In this document: one piece after another, positions 24,482 through 34,629 of the stretch | How the letters are laid out: the number at the start of each line of letters is the position of its first letter | Numbering within the stretch: position 1 is the stretch's first letter | Origin: Ciona intestinalis | Lineage: Eukaryota; Chordata; Ascidiacea; Phlebobranchia; Cionidae | Assembly (NCBI RefSeq): GCF_000224145.3 | Contig: NC_020173.2 | Span: 6,311,961-6,375,960, forward strand | DNA length: 64,000 nt | Direction of reading: 5' to 3' | Translations under genes and position numbers: made by a program | The notes under the pieces: generated by a model | What the model was told of the DNA's origin: nothing | Seen by the model: only the letters and a program-made list of their open reading frames with translations | Databases searched by the model: none

Positions 24482-25558
24482 TCTGCAGAAAAGCCCTAGA
24501 AGCCTTAACTGCACAAACAAATTCCAATTTCAACTTCCATTATCATCGCCATACACCTCATACCACTGCCATAGGTACCACTAACTCTGTAGCTCTGCAG
24601 GGCCTTTGAAAACAGCCTTTAAAATTTTAAATTAAAACGTGTCTACGGCGCCGTAAACGCCTCGCACTTATAAAAACACATCAGCGTGCGTGATTACTTA
24701 ACACAACACGAGGATAAAACGTTGTGTTCACACGCGTGCTGAGAAAACGTTTAACTTAATCCAGTACAGCGTCGGACAACACTTATGTAACAAACGTGCG
24801 TGGCTAAACTTATATGACTTTTAAAATACTTAATAAACATTCCTGAAGTCGTGTACTGTGTTATACGGATAACAGTTGGTAAGTACGTCGTTGTTTATAG
24901 TTTTAGTTTGGATGTTAAACTAAGATGCATATTGGTTGCAATTAAGCTGTTAATCAATGAGACATTTTTTCTTCGGGAGTTTTACCGGTAGGTTGTGATT
25001 TAACAACTGTCGTTTTGCTGCAAACTTTACCTTCCTTTCGTTTGTTTTAGTTATTTTAATCTTCGCTACTGTATTCGAAGAGATACTTTAACTTATGTTG
25101 TATTCTACAGCGAGAGCCAAAATGTACATATCGTTCACGCATACTGGCAGTGTATACTGCAAGTTCCATCTGCATTTGATCTGCTGTACAATATTGTGTC
25201 AGAATGTACATAACACTCCCCAATGCGACAAAGGACTAGATCTGTGTTGGAGTTGGGTTTGTACAATATAGACATTGAAAAAATATGCAATATTGGATTG
25301 GGATTGGAGTTCTGCATGAAATGCCTGGATTTTAACCGGGTGACTTCTTTTTTTTCCCCGCTATAGATATCACCCATATAGATTAAACAGCCCTTGTTGG
25401 TCTGGCTCTATGGCTTAGTGGGTGTATCTATGTTAAGCGAACATCTATGTTATACATTTATGTTATAACAACTGTCGTTGCCCCGCCATGCGAGGATAAA
25501 TAAGTTACAATAGTTTATCCATAACATACGTAGTGTTTTCTGTCAGGATGTTGGCAAG

Positions 25559-28500
25559 TTATTTGTCCGTTGTTGAATACACGCTGAGAATTAGAGCAGA
25601 AAGCGATGTCTTGACTCCAGGCAGACACTTGACCAGAATGAACGGGCACATATAACAGTAAACATATGGGCAAAGGAAGCACGAATTTAGTGCCACCATA
25701 TTCAATACTAATCCTGGGTATGACATATCTATAGTAAGGAACACCATAGTCGGGGTTGTACAGATGCCAAACGAAGCGGTCAACCAGATTACATATCTCA
25801 AACTGAACGTTGTAGCTCTTGTCGCTCGTAGGTGTTCAAGCATACGACGATGGGCGCCGCTAGACTTCGGTTTTGATAGTGGAGCAGTCGAGTCGCATGA
25901 ACGTTTAGGACCTCTTGCTGCCTGTGCGCCGAGGCTAAAGTATTTACGGTCAGTAGGCGAGGCCGAGAACACAGAACCCGTGTCGTCTTTCTCAGAGTCG
26001 AAGCAGGAGGGGAGGCGATCATGGTGCGCCCCTGAAGAACTATTAACCCTACCCCTGGAGCATATCGCTTCATCTTTGGAGCATGTGACGTCATTTGACA
26101 TCCGGTTCATGACGTAGGAGTTACGTGAGCCGTTACGCTTGCTAATCCCTCTTACACTATCAGGACTGCCACTACTAGCATCCGTGTTCTTACGTTCAGA
26201 CGACCGGTTGGAATGACAACGTGACCACATTTCGTTGACTTGCTGGATCGATCTACGAGGTAAAGTAATATTTTAAGATACTCGATATTGCTACCATTGT
26301 TGGCGTGTGTATCCTTGGGCAAGACACTTAACGGCAATTGATCCAACCCAGTGGTCACTAATGGGTTGTCAAAATTGTCAGCCATACAGAAAAATAATCA
26401 CCCACAAAGGTACATTGACTTCTATAAGCCGTTGTTAATTATTTAAAAACAGGATATTTGGACATTATGTGCTAACGGCGTCCCGTTTTTCCCATTCTAC
26501 TTTACATAACCAGCTACAAAGAAAATAACATTCATCCACAAAGTTATATCCATTGCCATAGACCGTTATTGAATACAGAATCAGGATATATGTGCTAAAT
26601 GTGTCCCACCTTCCCCCCATTCTACTATAAAAACACAACCAGCTACAAACCTCTTAAGAAAGTAGATGACACCCAACAGCAAGCACCCCCAAGCCCCAAC
26701 CACCAACGCCATCCATGAGTTAGCCATCGGTGGGAACGCCCTGGAACATCTGTAGTCGCTTGGTTGGAACTCGTGATCTGGGGAGAAGCACTGGCTCAAA
26801 CATTGGCAGATTTCGGCGCAGCTCCAACCAGCTATCGGTATCAACACGTATATAATGGGCACGATCCATAATACGGCGATTAGGATATATGAACGCTGTC
26901 GTCGTGTCAGCAACCTTGGATGGAAAGTAAATGAGATGTTTTAGGGAGATACTATGTTATACACTCCACTATACATTATGGTATCTTATGAGGGCTATTC
27001 CACACCATATAGTAGGGGGGACACCTTAAGCACATAATACCCAAATATATTGATCGTGTTTTAATCAATAACAACGGTATAAATGCGAGTCGTGAGGATA
27101 CACTTTTATATTTTTTTGAATGTTCTTTGTATATTACCAAATCGGACGAGAAAATAGAATGAAAAAGTGTCCTATCTTTCCCATTCTGTTGTATTTTATA
27201 AAAGGTATTTTATAATTCGCATACCATTTTTTTCTGAATTTACAGTTAAATTCCAGTTTTACTAATCATAATAATAACAGATGCTCAAACTGTTTGTATT
27301 AACGCTTGTGTTAGTCCATCAATTTGAGAAAATGCAATATTTCAACATTGAAGATTTCTTTGTGGCCAGACTTAATACATTTATTCCAAAGGAGAAAATA
27401 AACTCGCTTTTAGAAGCACGGATTCTGCTTAATATAGATTACAGCTGTACATAAACAAGATATTCCGGGGTGCTGGAACAAATATAGCGTGGTCAACGCG
27501 AGCTAAGTACTTCCCAATACCGGGGTCGCCAAATACGTTTAAAATAAACCGGTTGTTCAATTCTTGTGGCGACATTATGGCAATTGGACGACAAATTATT
27601 TCAGCACAAAAGTTTCCGCGGAAATTTTGCGAAGTTTTGCGGCATTACAGTTGTTAATGTTTGTCCCAGGAAACCAGTTTTGCAAAAGTGGCAAATATTG
27701 GTCGCATTTGTAGTTTGACTCGCGAAAGTAAAGCATTAGTAACAATGGGAGCTTTGAAAGTGGAATATGATTGCAACACAAGTGGTTCTGTGGTTTAGAT
27801 AACGTGTTAACAACAACATAATTTCTTTGAACTACGGTATCAGGTAGAGTTATCTGTTCGTGAACTTTGCCCGTATTGTGGATTTAAATGGCGTATACGC
27901 TGTGTTTTTCGACAAGACACTTGACAAAAACACTGAAAAAAATGTTACATACGTGGTAACTAGTAAGCGGGTACGATCGAGGTGTATATAAAACAAAACA
28001 CCCGTGTTATAACGACTGTCGTTACCCCACCCTGCAAAGATATAAGTTACATTAAAACACATACAACGGTGGCAATACCTCTTTTTCCATCTTCCCCCAT
28101 TCCCTTCGCTTTGATGAGAACGATATCCTGCAGCCGTCCTTAGTGTAAGACACGTGGTGTGACGTATGCTGTCAATCAAAAGCCCTGGAATAGTAAACAA
28201 TTCGCGGTTAATAATCTCCGGGGTGATTTATATATAACATCAAAGGATGTATCGGCATTGACAAAATATGTGTGGCTTTATAGTTTACATGGCCTGTGTG
28301 CGGGAGAATGTTACTCTGCAAACTATTTCGAACATTTTAAAAACAATCACCGACAAAATTACAGATTGTTATGTGGTGTCAGACAGGACACATTTAGCAT
28401 ATTATATTCAAGTATCCTGATCGTGTTTTCAACAATTAACAAAGGTCTGAGGGAGTCGCATAAAGATACGGCTTAATAATTCTTTGTTTACTACAAGATG

Positions 28501-30705
28501 TGGCGAGAAAATAGAATGAAAATGTATCCCATCTTCCCCCACCTTACTATAGTATACATGGTAACTTGTAAGCTGGCACGATGTGTATGAAACAGAACAC
28601 CCGTGTTATAACGACTGTCGTTGCCATGCCACGCGAGGATAAACATTTTCTATCCGTTCATACAACTACCAGCTAGACAGCAATCATTCCTACCTATATT
28701 CCCGCATATAATGATAAACATCCCACACAGGAAAGCTTTGAGGAAAGTCCATAGTTGTCCAGACCCTTGTTTAACGACACCACGTCTTGCAGGGTCAGGA
28801 TCGCCAGGGTGGCCCCCGAAGTGAAAGTACAAGCTGATTAGCTGGAAAGGGGGGTTAGGGGTTATAAATAAAAGCGTTGTTGCCAAACCCCCAATACCGA
28901 ATAAAAGAAACTCGCACTTTAGCAGTTAAAAAATATAAAAATTGTGATAATTTACTTCTGGTCGTGATCTAATGCTCATGAAACTGGACGATTCTCGTAA
29001 CCAGAATCAAGCGTTACGAAATATGTAACAAATAAAAAAACTCCAACCAATACAGTACTTTTAGATAATTATTTCATCAAAATGGGACCATCAGTCTGTT
29101 TGTTTCAAATCTAATATATATCTCACCGACAAATTAGTTACAATCATGTATTATACGTTCTTGGTATTTATATATTGTACCAGCAGATAAGCTATTTATG
29201 TTAGGCGATTATAGAAAGTGTGGGGACGATTCGCTTACGAGTTACCACGTATGTAACTTTGTTGGTGACTATATTTTCGGATTTTTCATTTTTTTTGTTG
29301 TAATGTATGGCTGACAATTCAGACAGTCTATAAGGGGTTTGAGAAATGTACGTAATCTTTTACAGCAAGTGTGGGAATGCGCGACAATTTTGACAGCTAA
29401 TGACAAGAGAACGGAAATAACAGTTCAATGGCATGCGTATACGAGTCACACAAGTCGTTTCGAACCACAGATGTTTCCTTTTCAACACGGAAGCCAAACA
29501 TGTAGTTTCACTCGTGTGTTTCATGTTTCACAGCATCCTTTATGAGGAAATAAACCGACATTTCCAGAACGACTGACGTCATAATCGCAACAATGTGACT
29601 GGAATGTGTTATGGGAGTTTAAATTTGGAAAATAATAGTTTTACTATATGTCTGTATTCTAACTGAAATGTACGATTTCGTAATTAATTTATTATTGTAT
29701 GGCGAAGCAATGACAGTCGTTATAACACGGGTGTTCTGTTTCATACACCTCGTGCCCGCTTACAAGTTACCATGAGCTAGTAGAATCTACTGTGCCGCAA
29801 CGCAGCACATAAACCGCAAGTGATTAAAAACAAATACTAATTTATGTTCAAACAAGCGGAAATAGTTGCATGAGGTTCAACAACGATTGCATATCAAAAC
29901 AATTCAGCGAAATGACATTACAGCCAATACTTATAAACACCTTTATGTAGCGATAACACACGGATGCATTCAATCTGAAAAGTTCAATTTAAATGTGAAA
30001 TGGAAGTTTAATTAAAAATTAGAATAATGTTCTCACGTTGATAAAGTTGTAACGCTGCAAAGTGGTTATCAGAGTGTTCGCCTCTAGACTAGAGGATTTA
30101 GGTTCGAGGCTCGACGCTGGTAGTGGTACCAATATGAGCGTATGTGTCCTTAGGCAAAATACTAAACGACAATTGGTCTAACATAGTAGTCACTAATAGG
30201 TTGTTCAAATTGTCATTCATATAGAAAAAGAAATCACCCGCTAAGTTACATACGTGGTAACTTGTAAGCAGGCATGAGGTGTATGAAACAGAACGCTCGT
30301 GTTATAACGACTGTCGTTGCCCCGCCATGCAAGGATAATTAAGTTACATACATGGTAACTGGTAAGCGGGCACGAGGTGTATGGGATAGAACACCTGTGG
30401 TATAACAAGTATAATTTCCAAATAAAACATATTTCACATACCTGTAAAAGCCCGAGCACCGAGAACAACACGTTAGCGAACAGAGTCGAACTGACATGAG
30501 CGTATACGTGGCTTTGGCGAACCAGTTTCCTGGATTTCCTCAGAACGGCGACCAGTACAACCACGTTTATAAGTATAGAAATGGACGGGACGATGCAAAA
30601 GATGAGAAACGATGCCTTCTGTCGGCTGGCGCATGTCACGTTAGTAACTGTCAGGTTTTTGAAATCAGTATTCGTCCATGTAGGTACAGCAGTTGTTGGA
30701 TACAT
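25559..30705 (-). CDS. Seven-transmembrane (rhodopsin-like) receptor, 491 aa, five exons
   Basis: Exons 30442-30705 (ATG at 30705; two N-glycosylation sequons NLT and NVT; TM1-TM2), 28694-28841 (first outer loop and TM3), 28079-28184 (end of TM3 and second inner loop), 26651-26914 (TM4, a Cys-rich outer loop beginning GWSCAEICQCLSQC, TM5) and 25559-26252 (long Ser-rich third inner loop, TM6, TM7, stop at 25559-25561). Phases 0/1/2/2 all close and the total is exactly 492 codons. TM7 has NSCFLCPYVY, a variant of NPxxY. The DRY motif is replaced by a sequence near LLIDSIRH. The second inner loop is unusually long (about 30 residues). Class A-like plasma-membrane receptor; the GW-C motif after TM4 recalls lipid-type (EDG/LPA) receptors, but ligand and subfamily are unknown. 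Confidence 0.8.
26275..26415 (+). repeat. Family A SINE, core part
   Basis: Core with gctaccattgttggcgtgtg, cttgggcaagacactta and cccagtggtcactaatgggt, just before the last receptor exon. MITE fragments follow at 26420-26500 and 26540-26635. Confidence 0.7.
26960..28078. other. Receptor intron: degraded MITE and SINE
   Basis: A worn family B MITE lies at 27010-27191 and a SINE tail at 27935-28050. 27200-27930 shows nothing recognisable; open stretches there lack protein-like composition. Confidence 0.55.
28370..28550 (+). mobile_element. Family B MITE, left end degraded
   Basis: Core and right end (catcttcccccaccttacta) clear; left end eroded. A SINE tail (28555-28655) follows at once, ending shortly before receptor exon 2. 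Confidence 0.65.
28842..30059. other. Receptor intron 1, mostly unique
   Basis: SINE fragments at 29230-29340 and 29690-29780; the remainder (28900-29220, 29340-29680, 29780-30050) shows no recognised feature. Confidence 0.5.
30060..30410 (+). repeat. Family A SINE, full length with tRNA-like head and two tail units
   Basis: The head has an A-box-like gtggttatcagagtg and a B-box-like ggttcgaggc, as in tRNA-derived SINEs. The core (gcgtatgtgtccttaggcaa) and two tail units follow. It ends 30 bp from the donor of receptor exon 1. Confidence 0.8.
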
Positions 30706-30735
30706 GGTAACGATAAGCCTGGAAAAAAATTTGGA
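30442..30735 (-). promoter_or_regulatory. Receptor exon 1 with acceptor 14 nt before the ATG
   Basis: On the minus strand a T-run ending in tttccag precedes the ATG at 30705 by about 14 nt. This is a textbook 3' acceptor so close to the start that a 5'UTR intron or spliced-leader trans-splicing is likely. Confidence 0.45.
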
Positions 30736-32270
30736 CTTCGTTAGAAATTTGATTTAAATTTTTAGCAACATTAAAATTGCGTTTACATTTTTATATTTAC
30801 TAAAACTGCTGCTAACTTCTAGAGAGAGAATTATATAACCGTATCCTCACGACTCTAAAAGAGCGTTGTTAATTGTTTAAAACACGATCAGGAAATACGG
30901 GATATTATGTGCTAACGGCAGCTATCTTGCTCCACAGTACTGTAATGCAAATTCAGACTACATAAGCTCCGCCCCTTTCAATGCAAGTTATTACACCATC
31001 TTTCTGCAATCAGCAGTTTCGTAGCAGTTGCTTTAGAGTCTCCTCTTAACTTCCTTCCCCCTCTAAAGCGTTCTGCTTATTTAGCAAATGCTGCACCAAT
31101 GACGTTGCAATATACACTAAATACACTAAATGTCTAAATGGCTTATATATCGCTTGTTCTTCTTGCACCTTACATGTCTTGATGCAGATTTGGTTCCTAA
31201 TTATATTAATTGGCGTGCATGACCAAGCGTTTGAACAAAATCAAGCTTGCACACACCATACTCTGCAGTTTGGATTATTTCTGTTGTAGCACATAACATA
31301 AATTAATAACTTCTATCAATACGGTAGCAAAGATAAGGGTAATTAAAACAACGTGAAAGAAGATGCATTAGCAGCAAAACAGCAATCGTTAAAACACGAT
31401 ATGGGTAAAAATAAGAAAAAAGCATCATTAAAAAATCGACTTTCCCCTAAACTGCACCTGCTTTTAGGAATTTCATCCGCGTTTTAAACTTGACTTGTAA
31501 GTAGCATGAGTGAGACAAATTACCGATGAGCCTTTTACTCGTGCTATACAAGCGTTTCAAGTACCACGTAGGCTAACTCGTTAATCAAAACAACAGTCCA
31601 TGGCACATACACACAAGGTAAATGAACATTGTATTACAGTTCAATTAACTACAACTCACTGTGATTTTATTGTATGTTGGGTTTAACAGCCACACTTTTA
31701 CGCAAGTTTATGCACATATAGATGAACAGAATGTGCTATAATTAATACAGAACGCTTCATGCTGGTTTAGCAGCCATGCATTTTTAACTGACGCTTTCCC
31801 CCAGACTTCTATTAATAGCTGTTTTAACAATAACTGTCGTTTTGCTGCTAATTCTCTTATATTCTTGTTTAACACTTTTAACCGCAAACAGTCTATTTCT
31901 CGCATATTGATCGGTTTTCCATATTTAGACCTAACTTTGTGCACTTCCTATGGCCAATACACAAACATTGAGCGACAATCATGAAATATCAGCGGAGCAA
32001 TCTTTGGCCGACAATCATTTGGTCTCACGCCGGCTCAGAGACCGAATCGTCGCGCAAGTTTATTTTTAGCTCCGCCAGTTTTAACTCAATGCGAGCCGGA
32101 CGTCGTTGCAATTCTGGCATTTGGTTGATTTAGTTGAAGTGCGCAGAGCAGGTTTGACCTTTCAATCGATTACGCGACGCCCACTTGATTTATAGTTCGA
32201 ATTACGCGAGCCATAACTTAATCAAGTTTATAAAACCGTGAAGCAAAAACCACAAACCCTAAATAGCGGA
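30706..32270. other. Intergenic stretch upstream of the receptor
   Basis: A MITE core fragment at 30825-30945 and a family D copy at 31680-31925. Otherwise no gene or repeat recognised. Confidence 0.5.
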
Positions 32271-32274
32271 AACG

Positions 32275-32425
32275 GTTATACTTTGGGGTAAAAATGGACA
32301 CCATTGGCACATAATATCCGTTATATAGTACTGTGGGGTAAGATGGATACCGTTAGCACATAATATCTGTTATATAGTACTGTGGGGTAAGATGGATACC
32401 GTTAGCACATAATATCCCAATGCTG
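32275..32425. repeat. MITE left ends repeated in tandem, three copies
   Basis: A 55-60-bp block (tactgtggggtaagatgg, taccgttagcacataatatc) is repeated about three times without right ends. Confidence 0.75.
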
Positions 32426-32828
32426 TCACTTTACAAATCGTTTGCTCTATGCTACATAATAGACTTTTTATAACTGTAATACATTTCATATAATATCTAA
32501 ACACAGCGCACACGGCACACCTGTTCATATACACACACGCATACACCTGGCACACACCATTATACGAATACTACCTTATACACATATCATACAACGTGAG
32601 GATACGACTAAGCCGCTTCAATTGGATTCTATTTTGAACTTCGTTTCCTCCCGCTAAGCTACTACAATAACAAACGTGCTGTAACTCATATGCCACGATG
32701 ATGCAACGGTTATGCTCTGGCTATTACACCTCGCATAATAAACAGTGAGTAAGGGGTAAGATGGGACATATTTTCATATCTTTTATCGTCCCATTTAAAA
32801 ATAAACAAAGAATATTTACAGCTTTTTG

Positions 32829-33023
32829 TAGTAGGGTGGGGAGAAGACGGGACACCTTTAGTACATAATATCCAAATATATCCTGATCGTGTTTTAAACA
32901 ATTAACAACGGTCTATGGAAGTCGTGAGGATACGGTTTTATAATTCTTTGAATTTTCTTTGTTTACTAGCAAATAGGGAGAAAAATAGAAAAACAAAGGT
33001 GTCCCATCTCCCCCCACCCTATA
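32829..33023 (+). mobile_element. Family B MITE, full length
   Basis: gtagtagggtggggagaaga to catctccccccaccct; complete core. First of a four-element cluster. Confidence 0.85.
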
Positions 33024-33158
33024 TAATATATGTTGCCATACATAGTAAACGAACGGAAACTAATCGACAATAATGCATAATCCAACAAGGCAATAACCAA
33101 AGTCAATAAATGCTACTTTAACCTAATTCTCTTGTGGCTTGAAGTATTTTTTTTAATA

Positions 33159-33343
33159 TTGTAGGGTGGGGGAAGATGGGACACCCTTAGCACTTAATAT
33201 TCGAATATCCTATTCGTGTTTAAACAATTAACAACGGTATATAGGAGTTGTGAGAATACGGTTATTTGTAAAATATTCTTTGTTTACGACCGAATGGAAC
33301 ATGAAAATAAAATGAAAAGATGTCCCATCTTCCCCCACCCTAC
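33159..33343 (+). mobile_element. Family B MITE, full length
   Basis: gtagggtgggggaagatggg to catcttcccccaccctacta. Confidence 0.85.
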
Positions 33344-33393
33344 TATATATATATATATAGGTAATGTAGGCAATGCATTATGAGTAAATTAAA

Positions 33394-33585
33394 GTAGAGT
33401 AGGTTGGGGAGAGACGGTCAATATTTTCATTTTCTTTTATCGCATTTGGTTGTAAACAAAGCATATTTACAGAATTATAAAACCGCATCCTCACGATTTT
33501 AAAAGAGTGTTGTTTATTATTAAAAAAAACGATGAGAAATTGCGGGATAATGTGCTAACGGTATCCATCTTACCCCACAATAGTA
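33394..33585 (-). mobile_element. Family B MITE, variant ends, reversed
   Basis: Ends taggttggggagagacgg and catcttaccccacaatagta, core reversed. Confidence 0.7.
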
Positions 33586-33779
33586 CGTTGAGATGGGGAA
33601 TATGGGACACATTTTAACTACATTTTCTTGTCTCATTTAGTAGTAAACAAAAAACACTCGAAGAATTATAAAACTATACCCTCAGAACTCCCATAGACCA
33701 TTGTTAATTGTTTAAAACACGATCAGGTTATTTGGATATTATGTGTTAAAGTGTCCCATCTTACCCCACCTTACTATAT
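33586..33779 (-). mobile_element. Family B MITE, reversed
   Basis: gttgagatggggaatatggg to catcttaccccaccttacta; abuts the previous copy directly. Confidence 0.8.
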
Positions 33780-33969
33780 TTAAAATAATACATCACTGTC
33801 CTACTATGACCCTAAATAAACTTAACCTGCAATTTAATCTAATTGTTCCACTAGCCATAAATACCCTTAACCTTCACGCCTTACCCAACGCACCTATTTA
33901 AGCATTCTGCTTTCAAACGATTTCTCATTAATCGATATAAATCAGAATCCGTTCCGTGAATAACGTTTA

Positions 33970-34245
33970 ACTCAAGCAGCTTTTACCCGTAGCGTGTTTT
34001 AACGACTGTCGTTTTGCTGCTTATTCCTTATCTTTGTTGTTTTAATTAATTTGGTCCTATATCTAGGTAATGCATATATACAACATAATTTTAATTTTAT
34101 CTCTTTGAATACGATAGCGAAGATCACATTAATAAAACAACGAAGTGAAGGAAATTAGCAGCAAAACGACAATCGTTAAAACTTGATTTGAATAAATTGG
34201 AAAAACCGCCAGTTAAAAAGCGTGGCTGTTAAACCAACACCAAGT
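33970..34245. repeat. Family D pair in inverted orientation (palindrome)
   Basis: The left arm has gttttaacgactgtcgtttt and the right arm its reverse complement at 34165-34190, with complementary taattaatttggtc / gatcacattaat segments between. A hairpin of about 110-bp arms with a short centre is expected. Confidence 0.75.
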
Positions 34246-34551
34246 TTTCGGATTCCCATTTTTTCTCTTTCGCTAAACCTGTGTTCGCAGAATCCCTTTC
34301 ATAATTGAACAAAAGATTAAACTCAACTGAACCTTAAGCGCGTTTATTCCTAACTTGTTTATTGCTCATCGCTTGGTTTCTATAGTAAATACACTGGTCA
34401 CATTGCTTCACTATATCCACAACACTCATGTATTATAATTGGGCTCCAGGGTAATTAAAATCATAAGTAAATAGTCGATAGCTCGTAACAGATCAAAATT
34501 TTATACTCAGCAGACTATCAGCACGCGGGAAACACGCGTCTTTCATTCTAG

Positions 34552-34557
34552 TTTATT
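34552..34557 (-). terminator. AATAAA polyadenylation signal of KAT14
   Basis: A canonical AATAAA on the minus strand lies about 75 nt downstream of the KAT14 stop codon, a normal spacing for a short 3'UTR. Confidence 0.5.
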
Positions 34558-34629
34558 GCTCAACGCCCAACATTCAACACTGCTCTCTTATACTAAATGC
34601 TCGGCGCTGGTAACGCCGCGGTTTTAAGC

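Larger units (their letters stand above)
21407..25558. other. Intergenic region between ankyrin gene and receptor
   Basis: Holds MITEs (22028-22225, 22306-22496, 23388-23581, 24274-24481), SINE pieces (22965-23130, 23590-23770, 23935-24015, 25395-25510) and a family D copy (24965-25095). The stretches 21430-22020, 22500-22960 and 24490-24960 show nothing recognisable. No gene seen. Confidence 0.6.

Noticed and set aside
25764-26117. 117-aa plus-strand ORF
   Set aside because: Antisense shadow of the last receptor exon, which has clear TM6 and TM7.
30060-30130. tRNA gene
   Set aside because: The A- and B-box-like segments belong to a SINE head; no cloverleaf is recoverable.
31708-31944. 78-aa minus-strand ORF with KVRSKYGKPINMREIDCLRL
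   Set aside because: Falls within a family D repeat present many times; no gene structure.
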